Shown: positions 9,416 to 19,458, counted from the first letter of the stretch. The stretch: DNA of 64,000 nt from Dechloromonas hankyongensis (GCF_022012295.1 NZ_JAKLTN010000001.1:1240001-1304000); one strand, 5' to 3'. Program-made: numbers and translations. Notes: generated from the sequence alone by a model not told the origin.

Positions 9416-10891
9416 ATGACTGAAACCGAATTCAACGCGCTGGCCGCGCAAGGTTACAACCGTATCCCCGTTTCGCTGGAGACGTTTGCCGATCTCGACA
9501 CCCCGCTGTCGATCTACATGAAGCTGGCCAACGGTCCTTATACTTACCTGCTCGAATCGGTGCAGGGCGGCGAGCGCTTCGGCCGCTACTCGATCATCGG
9601 CCTGGCCGCCTCGACCCGCATCGTGGTCAATGGCCACCAGGTGCTGGTGCTGACCGGCAACCGCATTGCCGAGCGCGAGGACGACACCAATCCGCTCGAC
9701 TTCATCGGCAAGTACATGCAGCGCTTCCGCGCCCCGCCGGCGAGCGGCCTGCCGCGCTTCTGCGGCGGCCTGGTCGGCTGTTTCGGCTACGACACCGTGC
9801 GCTATGTCGAAACCCGCCTGACCCGTACCCACAAGCCGGATGAAATCGGCACGCCGGACATCGGCTTGTTGCTCTCCGAGGAACTGGCCGTCGTCGACAA
9901 CCTGTCCGGCAAGCTGACCCTGATCGTCTATGCCGAGCCCGGCTTCCCTGGCGCCTACCAGAAGGCGCGCAGCCGCTTGAAGGAACTGCTCGGCAAGCTG
10001 CGCACCCCGGTCACTCTGCCCTGCGAACAGCCGGTGCATTCCGAGCCGGCGGTGTCCACCTTCGGCGAAGCCGCCTTCAAGCAGGCCGTGCTCAAGGCCA
10101 AGAGCTACATCACCGAGGGCGACATCATGCAGGTGGTGCTGTCGCAGCGCATGACCAAGCCCTTCCAGGCCAGCCCGCTGGCACTCTACCGCACCCTGCG
10201 CAGCCTGAATCCGTCGCCCTACATGTTCTATTTCGACTTCGAGGACTACCACGTGGTCGGCGCTTCGCCGGAAATCCTCGTCCGCCTCGAAGGCGAGCGG
10301 GTCACGGTGCGGCCGATTGCCGGCACGCGCAAGCGCGGGGCCTCGCCGGAAGAGGATGCCGCACTCGCCACCGAACTGCTGGCCGACGAGAAGGAGCGCG
10401 CCGAGCACACCCAGTTGCTCGACCTCGGCCGCAACGACTGCGGCCGTGTCGCCCGCGTCGGTTCGGTGAAGCTGACCGAGAACATGATTGTCGAGCGTTA
10501 CTCGCACGTGATGCATATCGTGTCCAACGTCGAAGGTAAGCTGCAGCCGGGCCTCGACGCCCTTGACGTGCTGCGCGCCACCTTCCCGGCGGGCACCGTG
10601 TCCGGTGCCCCCAAGGTGCGGGCCATGGAAATCATCGACGAACTGGAACCGGTCAAGCGCGGTATCTATGCCGGTTCGGTCGGCTACCTCAGCTTCAACG
10701 GCGACATGGACGTCGCCATCGCCATCCGCACCGGCGTCATCAAGGACCACAAGCTCCACGTCCAGGCCGGCGCCGGCATCGTCGCCGATTCGAATCCCGA
10801 ATCGGAATGGCAGGAAACCCAGAACAAGGCCCGCGCCGTGCTGCGCGCCGCCGAACTGGCCGAGCAGGGGCTCGATACCCGCTTCAACTGA
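9416..10891 (+). CDS. trpE: Anthranilate synthase component I
   Basis: The 491-residue chorismate-using subunit of anthranilate synthase, the first step of tryptophan synthesis. The feedback Trp-binding motif LLES is at residues 45-48. The C-terminal chorismate-binding domain has the family blocks [32 protein letters not shown] and [14 protein letters not shown]. Its glutaminase partner trpG lies 11 kb downstream rather than adjacent. Regulation is probably by attenuation through the preceding Trp-rich leader, plus feedback inhibition. A strong terminator follows at once, so it is transcribed separately from trpGDC. Confidence 0.97.
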   Translation: MTETEFNALAAQGYNRIPVSLETFADLDTPLSIYMKLANGPYTYLLESVQGGERFGRYSIIGLAASTRIVVNGHQVLVLTGNRIAEREDDTNPLDFIGKYMQRFRAPPASGLPRFCGGLVGCFGYDTVRYVETRLTRTHKPDEIGTPDIGLLLSEELAVVDNLSGKLTLIVYAEPGFPGAYQKARSRLKELLGKLRTPVTLPCEQPVHSEPAVSTFGEAAFKQAVLKAKSYITEGDIMQVVLSQRMTKPFQASPLALYRTLRSLNPSPYMFYFDFEDYHVVGASPEILVRLEGERVTVRPIAGTRKRGASPEEDAALATELLADEKERAEHTQLLDLGRNDCGRVARVGSVKLTENMIVERYSHVMHIVSNVEGKLQPGLDALDVLRATFPAGTVSGAPKVRAMEIIDELEPVKRGIYAGSVGYLSFNGDMDVAIAIRTGVIKDHKLHVQAGAGIVADSNPESEWQETQNKARAVLRAAELAEQGLDTRFN

Positions 10892-10910
10892 AGCCTGCAC
10901 TGCCAGTCGA

Positions 10911-10936
10911 AAAAGCCGCCCACGGGCGGCTTTTTT
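10911..10936 (+). terminator. Rho-independent terminator after trpE
   Basis: AAAA-GCCGCC, loop CACG, GGCGGC, then six T. It lies 20 nt after the trpE stop and isolates trpE from the glt operon. Confidence 0.9.
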
Positions 10937-10958
10937 CATGGTCCTGGCCTGTTGGCTG

Positions 10959-10970
10959 TCGGGAAACCGA
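10959..10970. promoter_or_regulatory. Upstream activator site 1 for gltI (TCGG-N4-CCGA)
   Basis: Perfect inverted repeat TCGG-GAAA-CCGA, centred about 136 bp before the predicted sigma-54 start of gltI. The same core recurs 31 bp downstream and upstream of ansB. From memory, AauR of Pseudomonas putida was reported to bind a TTCGG-N4-CCGAA element, which this core resembles. Confidence 0.6.
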
Positions 10971-10989
10971 TGGCTGTAGGAGCGCGCTG

Positions 10990-11001
10990 TCGGAAAACCG
11001 A
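10990..11001. promoter_or_regulatory. Upstream activator site 2 for gltI (TCGG-N4-CCGA)
   Basis: Perfect inverted repeat TCGG-AAAA-CCGA, 31 bp (about three helical turns) from site 1 and so on the same DNA face. It is centred about 105 bp upstream of the predicted start. This is the usual enhancer geometry for an NtrC-family activator such as the one encoded at 16869-18182. Confidence 0.62.
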
Positions 11002-11075
11002 CGGTTGGCTTCGTTTTTTGCCATTAAATCTTTTTAAAAACAGCTGCTTATGACGACTTTCGTTTCCGTTGTTCT

Positions 11076-11091
11076 TGGCATGGCATGTGCG
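11076..11091 (+). promoter_or_regulatory. Sigma-54 promoter of gltIJKL
   Basis: TGGCATGGCATGTGCG matches the -24/-12 consensus TGGCACG-N4-TTGCW. The invariant GG is at 11077-11078 and GC at 11089-11090, exactly 12 bp apart. The predicted start is near 11101, leaving a 43-nt leader before gltI. Confidence 0.72.
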
Positions 11092-11144
11092 TATGATGAA
11101 GCAACGTAGCCGAGGGCGGCTTCGCATTTGAGGAGACCTATAAA

Positions 11145-12032
11145 ATGAAACGCATCGTTATCGCCGCTGCCGTATTGGCAGCCTGCTCCGCCTCCGCCAT
11201 GGCGCAGGAGTCCCAGACCCTGAAGAAGATCAAGGACGCCGGCAGCATCACGCTGGGCCATCGCGAATCCTCGATTCCCTTTTCCTACTATGACGACAAG
11301 CAGCAGGTCATCGGCTATTCGCAGGAGTTGATGCTGAAGGTGGTCGATGCGATCAAGAGCGAGCTCAAGCTGGCCAAGCTCGACACCAAGCTGATGCCGG
11401 TCACCTCCGCCAATCGCATCACGCTGGTGCAGAACGGCACTGTCGATATCGAGTGCGGCTCGACGACCAACAACACCGAACGCCAGAAGCAAGTCGCCTT
11501 CTCGACCAGCATTTTCGTCATCGGCACCAAGCTGATGACCAAGAAGGATTCCGGCATCAAGGACTTCCCCGATCTGGCCGGCAAGAACGTCGTGACCACC
11601 GCCGGTACGACGTCGGAGCGCCTGATCCGCAAGATGAACGAAGACAAGCAGATGAAGATGAACGTGATTTCCGCCAAGGATCACGGCGAATCCTTCCTGA
11701 CGCTGGAAACCGGCCGTGCGGTCGCCTTCATGATGGACGATGCGCTGCTCTACGGCGAAATGGCCAAGGCCAAGAAGCCGGGCGACTGGGCGGTGGTCGG
11801 TGCGGCCCAGTCGAAAGAAGCCTATGGCTGCATGCTGCGCAAGGACGATCCGGGTTTCAAGAAGGTGGTCGATGCCGCGCTGACCAAGGCGCTGACTTCC
11901 GGCGACGCCGAAAAGATCTACGCCAAGTGGTTTCTCAATCCGATCCCGCCCAAGGGCCTGAACCTCAACATGCCGCTCTCCGACGACATGAAGGCCTTGA
12001 TGAAGGCTCCGAACGACAAGGCTTTCGAGTAA
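11145..12032 (+). CDS. gltI: Glutamate/aspartate ABC transporter, periplasmic binding protein
   Basis: A 295-residue family-3 solute-binding protein. The signal peptide covers residues 1-20 (cleavage AMA|QE). The mature protein starts with LKKIKDAGSITLGHRESSIPFSYYDD, the N-terminal block of GltI/AatJ-type acidic amino acid binders. GSTTNNTERQ and the hinge GTTSERLIRKMNE also match. It captures Glu/Asp in the periplasm for GltJK. It is first in gltI-gltJ-gltK-gltL and has a strong sigma-54 promoter and activator sites. A stable stem-loop follows its stop codon, as often seen after the abundant binding protein of ABC operons. Confidence 0.93.
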   Translation: MKRIVIAAAVLAACSASAMAQESQTLKKIKDAGSITLGHRESSIPFSYYDDKQQVIGYSQELMLKVVDAIKSELKLAKLDTKLMPVTSANRITLVQNGTVDIECGSTTNNTERQKQVAFSTSIFVIGTKLMTKKDSGIKDFPDLAGKNVVTTAGTTSERLIRKMNEDKQMKMNVISAKDHGESFLTLETGRAVAFMMDDALLYGEMAKAKKPGDWAVVGAAQSKEAYGCMLRKDDPGFKKVVDAALTKALTSGDAEKIYAKWFLNPIPPKGLNLNMPLSDDMKALMKAPNDKAFE

Positions 12033-12044
12033 TTCCGGCGCATT

Positions 12045-12065
12045 CCGGGGTGCCCGGCACCCCGG
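12045..12065 (+). other. Intercistronic stem-loop after gltI
   Basis: CCGGGGTGCC and GGCACCCCGG form a perfect 10-bp inverted repeat with one base between (realistically an 8-bp stem with a 5-nt loop). There is no T run, so it is unlikely to terminate. It would stabilise the gltI message and lower gltJK expression relative to the binding protein. Confidence 0.6.
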
Positions 12066-12092
12066 GGTGAAACTTCGGGAAAGGGGGTAAGC

Positions 12093-12830
12093 ATGAGCTA
12101 CCAATGGAATTGGGGCGTCTTCCTGCAGCCGTCGGCTTCGGGTGACGACACCTATCTGGGCTGGATGTTCGCCGGCTTCAAAATGACCATCGCGCTGTCC
12201 TTGACCGCCTGGGTCCTGGCGCTGCTGCTCGGCGCGCTGGTCGGCGTCCTGCGCACGGTGCCGAACAAGACGCTGGCCGGCATCGCCACGGCGTATGTCG
12301 AGCTGTTCCGCAACGTGCCGCTGCTGGTGCAACTGTTCATCTGGTATTTCGTGCTGCCCGAACTGTTGCCGGCCAGTATCGGCAATGCCTTCAAGCAGGC
12401 CAACCCGGTGTTGCAGCAGTTCCTCGCCTCGGTGGTCTGCCTCGGTCTGTTCACCAGCGCCCGGGTCGCCGAACAGGTACGCGCCGGCATCAACTCGCTG
12501 CCCAGGGGGCAGAAGAATGCCGGTCTGGCGCTTGGCTTCACGCTGCCGCAGACCTACCGCTTCGTGATGCTGCCGATGGCCTTCCGCCTGGTCGTCCCGC
12601 CGCTGACTTCGGAATTTCTCAATATCTTCAAGAATTCCGCCGTCTGCTCGACCATCGGCCTGCTCGAACTGGCCGCCCAGGGCCGTCAGCTGGTCGATTA
12701 CACCGCCCAGCCCTACGAATCCTTCATTGCCGTGACGCTGTCCTACATCATCATCAACGTCACCGTGATGACTCTGATGCACCGCTTCGAGAAGCGCATC
12801 GCGGTGCCTGGCTATATCGGAGGGAAGTGA
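12093..12830 (+). CDS. gltJ: Glutamate/aspartate ABC transporter permease GltJ
   Basis: A 245-residue inner-membrane permease of the HisMQ family. It has about five hydrophobic segments and the conserved cytoplasmic EAA-like loop around [28 protein letters not shown], which docks on the ATPase. The N-terminus [10 protein letters not shown] is typical of GltJ. It pairs with GltK, which starts two bases after this stop. A good ribosome site (GGAAAGGGGG) lies 8 nt before the start. Confidence 0.93.
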   Translation: MSYQWNWGVFLQPSASGDDTYLGWMFAGFKMTIALSLTAWVLALLLGALVGVLRTVPNKTLAGIATAYVELFRNVPLLVQLFIWYFVLPELLPASIGNAFKQANPVLQQFLASVVCLGLFTSARVAEQVRAGINSLPRGQKNAGLALGFTLPQTYRFVMLPMAFRLVVPPLTSEFLNIFKNSAVCSTIGLLELAAQGRQLVDYTAQPYESFIAVTLSYIIINVTVMTLMHRFEKRIAVPGYIGGK

Positions 12831-12831
12831 A

Positions 12832-13512
12832 ATGTACGAATTCGACTGGTCCTCCATCCCTGGCGCCTTGCCCTTCCTGTGGGACGGCATGAAGATTTCG
12901 CTGGCCATCACCATCCAGGCGGTGGTTGTCGGCATCGTCTGGGGCACCCTGCTGGCCATGATGCGCCTGTCGTCGGTCAAGCCGCTGTCGTGGTTCGCCG
13001 CCGGCTATGTCAACCTGTTCCGCGCCGTGCCCTTGGTCATGGTGTTGCTCTGGTTCTTCCTGATCGTGCCGCGCTTCATCGAGACCCTGCTCGACTTCCC
13101 GCCGGGCAGCGACCTGCGCCTCAGTTCGGCGATGATGGGCTTTGCGCTGTTCGAGTCGGCCTATTACTCGGAAATCATCCGCGCCGGCATCCAGAGCGTG
13201 CCGAAGGGACAGGTCGCCGCCGCCTCGGCGCTGGGCATGACCTACGCCCAGGCCATGCGCCTGGTCGTTCTGCCGCAGGCCTTCCGCAACATGGTGCCGC
13301 TGCTCCTGACCCAGGCCATCATCCTGTTCCAGGACACCTCGCTGGTCTATGTCTCGGCCCTCGCCGACTTCTTCGGCGCCGCCTACAAGGTCGGCGACCG
13401 CGACGGCCGGCTGGTCGAACTGCTGCTCTTCGCCGGCGCCGTCTATTTCGTCATCTGCTTCGCCGCATCGCAGATCGTCAAGCGTCTGCAGAAAAAATAC
13501 ACCCCGGCCTGA
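12832..13512 (+). CDS. gltK: Glutamate/aspartate ABC transporter permease GltK
   Basis: A 226-residue second permease half. [20 protein letters not shown] is a typical GltK start. The EAA loop is [25 protein letters not shown]. It has about five transmembrane segments and forms the translocation channel with GltJ. It lies between gltJ (1 base gap) and gltL (22 bases), so the four genes are one operon. Confidence 0.93.
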   Translation: MYEFDWSSIPGALPFLWDGMKISLAITIQAVVVGIVWGTLLAMMRLSSVKPLSWFAAGYVNLFRAVPLVMVLLWFFLIVPRFIETLLDFPPGSDLRLSSAMMGFALFESAYYSEIIRAGIQSVPKGQVAAASALGMTYAQAMRLVVLPQAFRNMVPLLLTQAIILFQDTSLVYVSALADFFGAAYKVGDRDGRLVELLLFAGAVYFVICFAASQIVKRLQKKYTPA

Positions 13513-13534
13513 GCGCCGCCCAAGGAGACATCCC

Positions 13535-14263
13535 ATGATCCAGATCGCCAACGTCAGCAAGCATTACGGTAGTTTCCAGGTGCTCAAGGAATGCACCACT
13601 TCGGTCGCCAAGGGCGAGGTCATCGTCGTCTGCGGTCCGTCCGGCTCCGGCAAGTCGACGCTGATCAAGTGCGTCAATGGCCTGGAACCCTTCCAGTCCG
13701 GCGAAATCATTGTCGACGGCACCTCGGTCGGCGACCCCAAGACCAACCTGTCCAAGCTGCGCGCCCGCGTCGGCATGGTGTTCCAGAACTTCGAGTTGTT
13801 CCCGCACATGAGCATCACCCAGAACCTGGCCATCGCCCAAGTCAAGGTGCTCGGCCGCAGCCAGGATGAAGCCATGGACAAGGGGCTCAAGCTGCTCGAC
13901 CGGGTCGGCCTCAAGGCGCACGCCGCCAAATACCCCGGCCAGCTGTCGGGCGGCCAGCAGCAGCGCGTGGCGATTGCGCGGGCGCTGGCCATGGACCCGA
14001 TCTGCATGCTGTTCGACGAGCCGACTTCGGCCCTGGACCCGGAAATGGTCAACGAAGTGCTCGACGTGATGACCGAACTGGCCCACGAAGGCATGACCAT
14101 GATGTGCGTGACGCATGAAATGGGCTTCGCCAAGCGGGTGGCCGACCGCGTCATCTTCATGGACCAGGGCGCCATCGTCGAGGACGACAGCAAGGAGACG
14201 TTCTTCGCCAATCCGCGTTCGCAGCGGGCGCAGCACTTCCTCGCCAAGATCCTGCACCACTGA
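13535..14263 (+). CDS. gltL: Glutamate/aspartate ABC transporter ATPase
   Basis: A 242-residue ABC ATPase. It has Walker A GPSGSGKS near residue 37, the Q-loop FQNFELFPH, signature LSGGQQQR, Walker [13 protein letters not shown] and the H-loop VTHE. The frame is open upstream into gltK, but the family start [12 protein letters not shown] at 13535 follows the ribosome site AAGGAG. It powers Glu/Asp uptake through GltJK. MarC and the regulatory pair follow on the same strand. Confidence 0.94.
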   Translation: MIQIANVSKHYGSFQVLKECTTSVAKGEVIVVCGPSGSGKSTLIKCVNGLEPFQSGEIIVDGTSVGDPKTNLSKLRARVGMVFQNFELFPHMSITQNLAIAQVKVLGRSQDEAMDKGLKLLDRVGLKAHAAKYPGQLSGGQQQRVAIARALAMDPICMLFDEPTSALDPEMVNEVLDVMTELAHEGMTMMCVTHEMGFAKRVADRVIFMDQGAIVEDDSKETFFANPRSQRAQHFLAKILHH

Positions 14264-14286
14264 GCGCGCCCGGGGCATAGTCGAAC

Positions 14287-14931
14287 ATGGTAGATAGCCT
14301 GAACCGGCTGGCGATCAGCTTTTTTCTCGGCGGGCTGATCAGCCTGCTGACGATCACCAATCCGTTGTCGAAGATTCCGGTCTTCCTGTCGCTGGCGGCC
14401 GACCTCGAGGTCGGCGCCACGTCGCGGGAAGCGCGGCGCGCCTGTTTTTACGGGTTTTTGCTGCTGACCGTAGGCTTGTTCGCCGGCGTCTTCATTCTCG
14501 AGGCCTTCGGCATTTCTTTCGGCGCCCTGCGCATCGCCGGCGGCCTGACCGTGGCGCTCATCGGCTACCGCATGCTGTTCGGCACCAGTGACGCCGCGCC
14601 GGCCGGCGGCAACGGCAGCTTCGCCTTCTTCCCGCTGGCCATGCCGGGCATCGCCGGGCCGGGGGCGCTGGCGACGGTGATCGGTATTTCGTCGGAGATC
14701 GCCGAACTGTCCGGCGGCATGCGCCGCGTCACCGCCTATGCCGCGACCGTGGCCAGCATTGCCATCACCTGCCTGGTGATCTGGCTGGTCCTCCATTCGG
14801 CGCGCTGGGTGTCGCGCCATCTCGGTGCCGAGGGCCTCAACGTCGTGGCCCGCCTGACCGGCTTCCTGCTGGTCTGCATCGGCGTCCAGTTCGTCGGCTC
14901 CGGGGTGCGCACTTTCATGGCTGGCGCTTAG
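14287..14931 (+). CDS. MarC-family integral membrane protein
   Basis: A 214-residue, six-helix inner-membrane protein of the MarC/UPF0056 family. LISLLTITNPLSKIPVFLSL near the N-terminus and FPLAMPGIAGPGALATVIG in the middle are family signatures. The biochemical role of MarC proteins is unknown; links to antibiotic resistance have not held up. Its position between gltL (23 bp) and the sensor kinase (24 bp) places it inside the acidic amino acid transcription unit, but whether it works in that pathway cannot be told from sequence. Confidence 0.85.
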   Translation: MVDSLNRLAISFFLGGLISLLTITNPLSKIPVFLSLAADLEVGATSREARRACFYGFLLLTVGLFAGVFILEAFGISFGALRIAGGLTVALIGYRMLFGTSDAAPAGGNGSFAFFPLAMPGIAGPGALATVIGISSEIAELSGGMRRVTAYAATVASIAITCLVIWLVLHSARWVSRHLGAEGLNVVARLTGFLLVCIGVQFVGSGVRTFMAGA

Positions 14932-14955
14932 CGGCCCCGCCGTGCAGCACCGAGC

Positions 14956-16872
14956 ATGAACCGTCCCAAAGCCTTATTACCGACCACCCTGCCGCAACCG
15001 CATCGGGCGCTCGGCCTGGCCGTGCTGCTGGTCGTCCTGTTGCTGCTCGGCCTTTTCTCCTATCGCCTGTCGGAGCATTTCGGAATCGAGCGGATGCGCG
15101 ATGCCGCCAGCCACCAGCTGGACATCCTGGCCTCGGCGATCGATAGCGAAGTCACCCGCCACGCCTCGATTCCCAGTGCTGTCGAGCTGAATCCGGACAT
15201 TCTCACCCTGCTGCGGGCGCCGGCCGAAGAGCAGGATGTCCATCAGGCGGCGGCCAACCATTTCCTGCAGAAACTGAATGACCACCTGGGCGGCCCGGCC
15301 ATTTTCGTGCTCGACACCAGCGGTCGCGTCGTCGCCTCCAGCGACTGGATATTTTCCGACAACCTGCTGGGCGCCGATCTGTCCTACATGCCGTTTTTCC
15401 GCAACGCAGTGCAGGGCACGCCGGCCCGCCATTACGCGGTCGATTCGGTGCGCCAGGAGCCCGGCTATTACTTCGCCCTGCCGGTGCGCGACGAAAAGCA
15501 GGATTGGCGGGTGATCGGCGTCGCCGTCGTCAAGTCCGGCCTGCACGAGCTGGAACGGCGCTGGCTGGCCCAGGAGGCCCCGGCCCTGATCGTCGATAGC
15601 AACGACGTGGTCCTCCTCGCCTCGCCGCCCGAGTGGCGCTATGCGACGCTGCAGCCGAAGGAACATGCGGCCCTGGACCAGATCGGGCGCCAGCAGTTTG
15701 CCGGCCACCCGCTCGGCGAACTCAGCCTCGATATCGACCTGAGCGGGGCCGGAGACGGCGTGCTGGTCCGCCTGCCCAAGCACCTGCGCGGCGACTTGCA
15801 GGGGGTCAAGGGCGAGCGCCAGTATCTGGCCCTGTCGCGCAACCTGCCGGGAACGGCGTGGCGCATCGTGGTCTTTTCCGACCTGCGCCCGGTCGGTGTG
15901 CAGGCCGCCACCCATGCCGCCCTCAGCGTCGCCGCCTTCGGCTGCCTGTTGCTCGGTGTCCTCTACGCCCGTCAGCGCCGGCGTCTGGCGCGCGGCCGGG
16001 AAGAGGCGCGGGCCTTGCTCGAACGGGCCAACCAGGAACTCGAACGCAAGGTCGAGGAACGTACGGCCGATCTGTCGGACGCCGTCGCCGGCCTGCAGCG
16101 CGAGGTGGGCGAACGCCAGCGCGCCGAACAGATCCTGCGCGCCGCCCAGGACGAGCTGGTGCAGGCGGCCAAGCTGGCAGTGCTCGGGCAGATGGCCACC
16201 GGCATCACCCATGAGCTGAGCCAGCCGCTCGGGGCGATCCGCGCCCTGGCCGCCAACGCCGTCGAATTCATGCGGCGCGGCGACATGGCGACCACCGAGA
16301 AGAACATGGCCATCGTCGAACAGTTGATCGAGCAGATGGGCAACATCATCGGCCAGTTGAAGACCTTCGCCCGCAAGTCGCCGGCCGTCAATTCGGCGGT
16401 CGACGTGGCGCAGGCCGTGGATGGGGCGCTCTTCCTGTTCGATGCCCGCCTGCGCCGGGAGGGCGTCACGGTAGACCGCAATTTGGCATCCGGCGCCTGG
16501 ATCGCCTGGTGCGACCGCAATCGCCTTCAGCAGGTGCTGGTCAACCTGATTGGCAACGCGCTCGACGCCATGCAGGGCGAGGCGGTGCGCCGACTTTCCT
16601 TCTCGGTCGATCGGGCCAGTTCCGGGCAACTGGCGCTGGCGGTTGCCGATAGCGGCTTCGGATTTACGGAAGAGGCACTGACCCGCCTGTTCGAGCCTTT
16701 CTTTACGACCAAGCAGCCGGGCGAGGGCCTGGGGCTTGGCTTGACCATTTCGCGCGACATCCTGCGCGATTTCGGGGGCGACCTGCTGGCCGGCCCCGCG
16801 CCGGGCGGCGGGGCGCGCTTCGTCGTGCTGTTGCCGCCCTTTACCGGCGAAGACCAGGAAAAACCATCATGA
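14956..16872 (+). CDS. DctB-type sensor histidine kinase (AauS-like)
   Basis: A 638-residue membrane kinase. TM1 lies at about residues 18-36, a ~270-residue periplasmic dCache/PAS-type sensor follows, and TM2 lies at about 318-336. After a coiled linker comes a HisKA domain with phospho-acceptor H419 in ITHELSQPLGAIRALAANA. A HATPase domain shows N (NLIGNALDAM), G1 (DSGFGF) and G2 (GEGLGLGLT) boxes. The HELSQPL wording and architecture match DctB/AauS, sensors of C4-dicarboxylates or acidic amino acids. Sitting with gltIJKL and ansB, an acidic amino acid ligand (AauS role) is more likely than succinate. It overlaps its regulator by 4 nt (ATGA). Confidence 0.85.
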   Translation: MNRPKALLPTTLPQPHRALGLAVLLVVLLLLGLFSYRLSEHFGIERMRDAASHQLDILASAIDSEVTRHASIPSAVELNPDILTLLRAPAEEQDVHQAAANHFLQKLNDHLGGPAIFVLDTSGRVVASSDWIFSDNLLGADLSYMPFFRNAVQGTPARHYAVDSVRQEPGYYFALPVRDEKQDWRVIGVAVVKSGLHELERRWLAQEAPALIVDSNDVVLLASPPEWRYATLQPKEHAALDQIGRQQFAGHPLGELSLDIDLSGAGDGVLVRLPKHLRGDLQGVKGERQYLALSRNLPGTAWRIVVFSDLRPVGVQAATHAALSVAAFGCLLLGVLYARQRRRLARGREEARALLERANQELERKVEERTADLSDAVAGLQREVGERQRAEQILRAAQDELVQAAKLAVLGQMATGITHELSQPLGAIRALAANAVEFMRRGDMATTEKNMAIVEQLIEQMGNIIGQLKTFARKSPAVNSAVDVAQAVDGALFLFDARLRREGVTVDRNLASGAWIAWCDRNRLQQVLVNLIGNALDAMQGEAVRRLSFSVDRASSGQLALAVADSGFGFTEEALTRLFEPFFTTKQPGEGLGLGLTISRDILRDFGGDLLAGPAPGGGARFVVLLPPFTGEDQEKPS

Positions 16873-18182
16873 AAATGCCCCTGCAAGTCCTGCTCGTCGA
16901 GGACGACCCGAATGTCCGCCTCGGCTGCGAGCAGGCGCTGCAACTGGCCGGCATCCCGGTCGTCGCCACCGCCTCGGCCGAAGAAGCCGAGCGCCGCCTG
17001 ACCCCGGATTTCCCCGGCATCATCGTCACCGACATGCGCCTGCCGGGCATGAGCGGCATGGATCTGCTGTGCCGGGTGCGCGACAAGGACGCCGACCTGC
17101 CGGTGATCATCATCACCGGGCACGGCGATGTCACCCTCGCCGTCGAGGCCATGCGCAACGGCGCCTACGACTTCATGCAGAAGCCGTTTTCCATCGACGA
17201 CCTGGTCGACGTCGTGCGGCGGGCGCTGGAGAAGCGCGAACTGGTCCTCGAGGTCGAGTCCCTGCGCCGCCGCCTGGATTACCGCGACGACCTGGAAGCG
17301 CGCCTGATCGGCCGTTCGCCGCAGATGCAGAAGGTGCGCCGCCTGATTCTCGATGTTGCCACTGCGGCGGTCGATGTGCTGATCGTCGGTGAAACGGGGA
17401 CCGGCAAGGAAATGGTCGCCCGCTGCCTGCACGACCTGGCGCGCCCCGGCCAGGAAAACTACGTCGCCATCAACTGCGGCGGCATGGCCGACAACCTGCT
17501 CGACAGCGAGCTGTTCGGCCATGAGCAGGGTGCCTTCACCGGTGCGCAGAAGCGGCGCATCGGCAAGATCGAGTACGCCAGCGGCGGCACGCTGTTCCTC
17601 GACGAGCTGGAAAGCATGCCGATGAACATGCAGATCAAGCTGTTGCGCGTACTACAGGAACGGGTGATCGAGCGCCTGGGCTCGAACCAGCTGATTCCGG
17701 TGAACTGCCGCGTCGTCGCGGCCAGCAAGGAAGACCTGAAAGTTTGGTCGGAGCAGGGCAAGTTCCGCGCCGACCTGTATTACCGGCTCAATGTGGTGCG
17801 CATCGAACTGCCGCCGCTGCGCGAACGGCGCGAGGACATTCCGGCGCTCTACGACAGCTTCCTGCTCCAGGCGGCCAAACGCTACAACCGGCCGCCGCCA
17901 CCCCTGACCCCGGAAACCCTGCGCCGTCTGATGGCTCAGGACTGGCCAGGCAATATCCGCGAATTGCGCAACGCCGCCGACTGCCATGTGCTCGGCATCG
18001 GCGGCCAGGTCATCGGCGCCAGCGAAGCGCCATCGCTGACCGAGGCGGTCGAGAACTACGAGCGTTTGCTGATCGACGACGAGTTTTCGCGCCAGCAGGG
18101 CAATATCCAGCGTACGGCCGATGCGCTGCGCATCGCCCGTACCACGCTGCACGACAAGCTGAAGAAATACGGCTTGATTTGA
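16869..18182 (+). CDS. Sigma-54-dependent response regulator (AauR/DctD-like)
   Basis: A 437-residue NtrC-family activator. The receiver has D55 in IVTDMRLPGM. The AAA+ domain has Walker A GETGTGKE (174-181), the sigma-54 contact loop GAFTGA (221-226) and the DELESMP Walker B typical of DctD/AauR. The C-terminal Fis-type helix-turn-helix ends GNIQRTADALRIARTTLHDKL. It should bind paired enhancers and activate sigma-54 promoters. Two such promoters, upstream of gltI and ansB, share TCGG-N4-CCGA pairs, making this the likely regulator of both. It is co-transcribed with its kinase and probably autoregulated through the gltI promoter. Confidence 0.88.
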   Translation: MKMPLQVLLVEDDPNVRLGCEQALQLAGIPVVATASAEEAERRLTPDFPGIIVTDMRLPGMSGMDLLCRVRDKDADLPVIIITGHGDVTLAVEAMRNGAYDFMQKPFSIDDLVDVVRRALEKRELVLEVESLRRRLDYRDDLEARLIGRSPQMQKVRRLILDVATAAVDVLIVGETGTGKEMVARCLHDLARPGQENYVAINCGGMADNLLDSELFGHEQGAFTGAQKRRIGKIEYASGGTLFLDELESMPMNMQIKLLRVLQERVIERLGSNQLIPVNCRVVAASKEDLKVWSEQGKFRADLYYRLNVVRIELPPLRERREDIPALYDSFLLQAAKRYNRPPPPLTPETLRRLMAQDWPGNIRELRNAADCHVLGIGGQVIGASEAPSLTEAVENYERLLIDDEFSRQQGNIQRTADALRIARTTLHDKLKKYGLI

Positions 18183-18279
18183 ACGATGGCTTGGCGGGGG
18201 TAGGTCTCTTCGCCGCCAGCGGGCGTTGCCATGCCGATCAAGTCAGCACGGCAACCACCGTTTCGTTTAGGCGACGCGC

Positions 18280-19458
18280 TTAGAAGGCGTACTGATAGCC
18301 CAGCGCCAAGCCGTAGGCCGAGTCGCCAGGATTGACCACGTAGTTGCCGGCGGAGCTGGTGCCCATCGGAACCAGGGCCGAGCCGGCGGCGTTCTTGTGC
18401 GCCGAGACGATGCCATAGACGCGCGACTGGGCACTGATGCTTTCCACCCAGCCGGCGGTGGCGACGCGTCCCTTGTCGTTCGGGCTCGCATCCGCGGTGC
18501 GCCCCTCGGCGTAGGCGAGCAGCAACTGGCCGGTGGGGGTGGCGGCGGTGCGGCTGCCGACCATCCATTCCCGGCGAGCGGTGTTGATCCCGTTGTCGTT
18601 GTCGGTCGTCGCCCGGCCGAAACCGGCCAGCAGCTTGGTGTTGCGGACCTGGTAGCTGGCGCCGACAAAGGCGTTCTTGACCACCGCCGTTGCCGTGCCG
18701 TTGTGGTCGTCGCGCTGGTAGGCGCAGGTCAGGCCGAGCGGGCCGTTTTCGTAATTGACCGCCAGCGCGGCGGCGTCCGAGCTCTTGCCGGTTTCGCCGC
18801 CCAAGGCCAGCATGGCGGTGGCGCTCAGACCGGCCCAGGTTGGCGTGGCGTAAACGAGGGCGCTGTCGAAGCGAGTGCCGCCGGTGCTGACGTTGCCGTC
18901 GGTGGTCGGCGAGCCGTAGCCCTGTTCGAAGGCGTCGTAGGCGATGACGCTGTTGTACATCGGCGAATACTGGCGCCCGGCGGTCAGGCGGCCCCAGGTC
19001 GTGCTTTCGACGCCGGCGTAGGCCTGGCGGCCGAAGAAGCGGCCGCCCTGGGCGAGGGTGCCCTTGTTGGCGAAGAAGCCGGCTTCCAACTGGTAGATGG
19101 CACGCAGGCCGTCCTTGATGTCGGCGCCGCCCTTGACCCCCAGGCGGCTGCCGTTGAGGCCGCCGGATTCGAGGGCGAGGCGGTCGCCCTTGTTGCCGCC
19201 GGAGTTGTATTCGGTGAACAGGTCGAGCTTGCCGTAGAGCGTGGCGCTCGGGTTGCCGCCCAGCGCCGTGCCGGAGAGCAGGGGAACGCTGTTCGCCGCC
19301 GGGCGCGGCTCTTCCTTCTTGGCCTCGAGTTGGGCGATCCGGTCCTGTAGTTTCTGCAGGGCCTGTTTCATGTCGTCCAGTTCGCTGGCCTGAGCGGTGA
19401 GCGGGGACAGGCTGGCGATCAGGCCGGCACCGGCCAGGGCAATAACGATTTTCTTCAT
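18280..19458 (-). CDS. Outer-membrane porin with N-terminal coiled coil
   Basis: A 392-residue protein with a signal peptide (residues 1-24), a short coiled coil (DMKQALQKLQDRIAQLEAKK), and a Gram-negative porin barrel starting SATLYGKLDLFTEY. The C-terminus YGLALGYQYAF ends in Phe, the BAM signal. The coiled coil before the barrel may trimerise or span peptidoglycan, as in some Asp/Glu- or carbohydrate-selective porins. It lies 154 bp downstream of ansB on the same strand, so it may be expressed from the ansB sigma-54 promoter and let Asn/Gln/Asp/Glu into the periplasm. I start at MKKIV (19458); the frame is open 20 codons further upstream. Confidence 0.85.
   Translation of the reverse strand: MKKIVIALAGAGLIASLSPLTAQASELDDMKQALQKLQDRIAQLEAKKEEPRPAANSVPLLSGTALGGNPSATLYGKLDLFTEYNSGGNKGDRLALESGGLNGSRLGVKGGADIKDGLRAIYQLEAGFFANKGTLAQGGRFFGRQAYAGVESTTWGRLTAGRQYSPMYNSVIAYDAFEQGYGSPTTDGNVSTGGTRFDSALVYATPTWAGLSATAMLALGGETGKSSDAAALAVNYENGPLGLTCAYQRDDHNGTATAVVKNAFVGASYQVRNTKLLAGFGRATTDNDNGINTARREWMVGSRTAATPTGQLLLAYAEGRTADASPNDKGRVATAGWVESISAQSRVYGIVSAHKNAAGSALVPMGTSSAGNYVVNPGDSAYGLALGYQYAF

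Noticed and set aside
14977-16629. A 550-codon reverse open frame opposite the sensor kinase
   Set aside because: Shadow of the kinase gene; no recognisable domain and no ribosome site.
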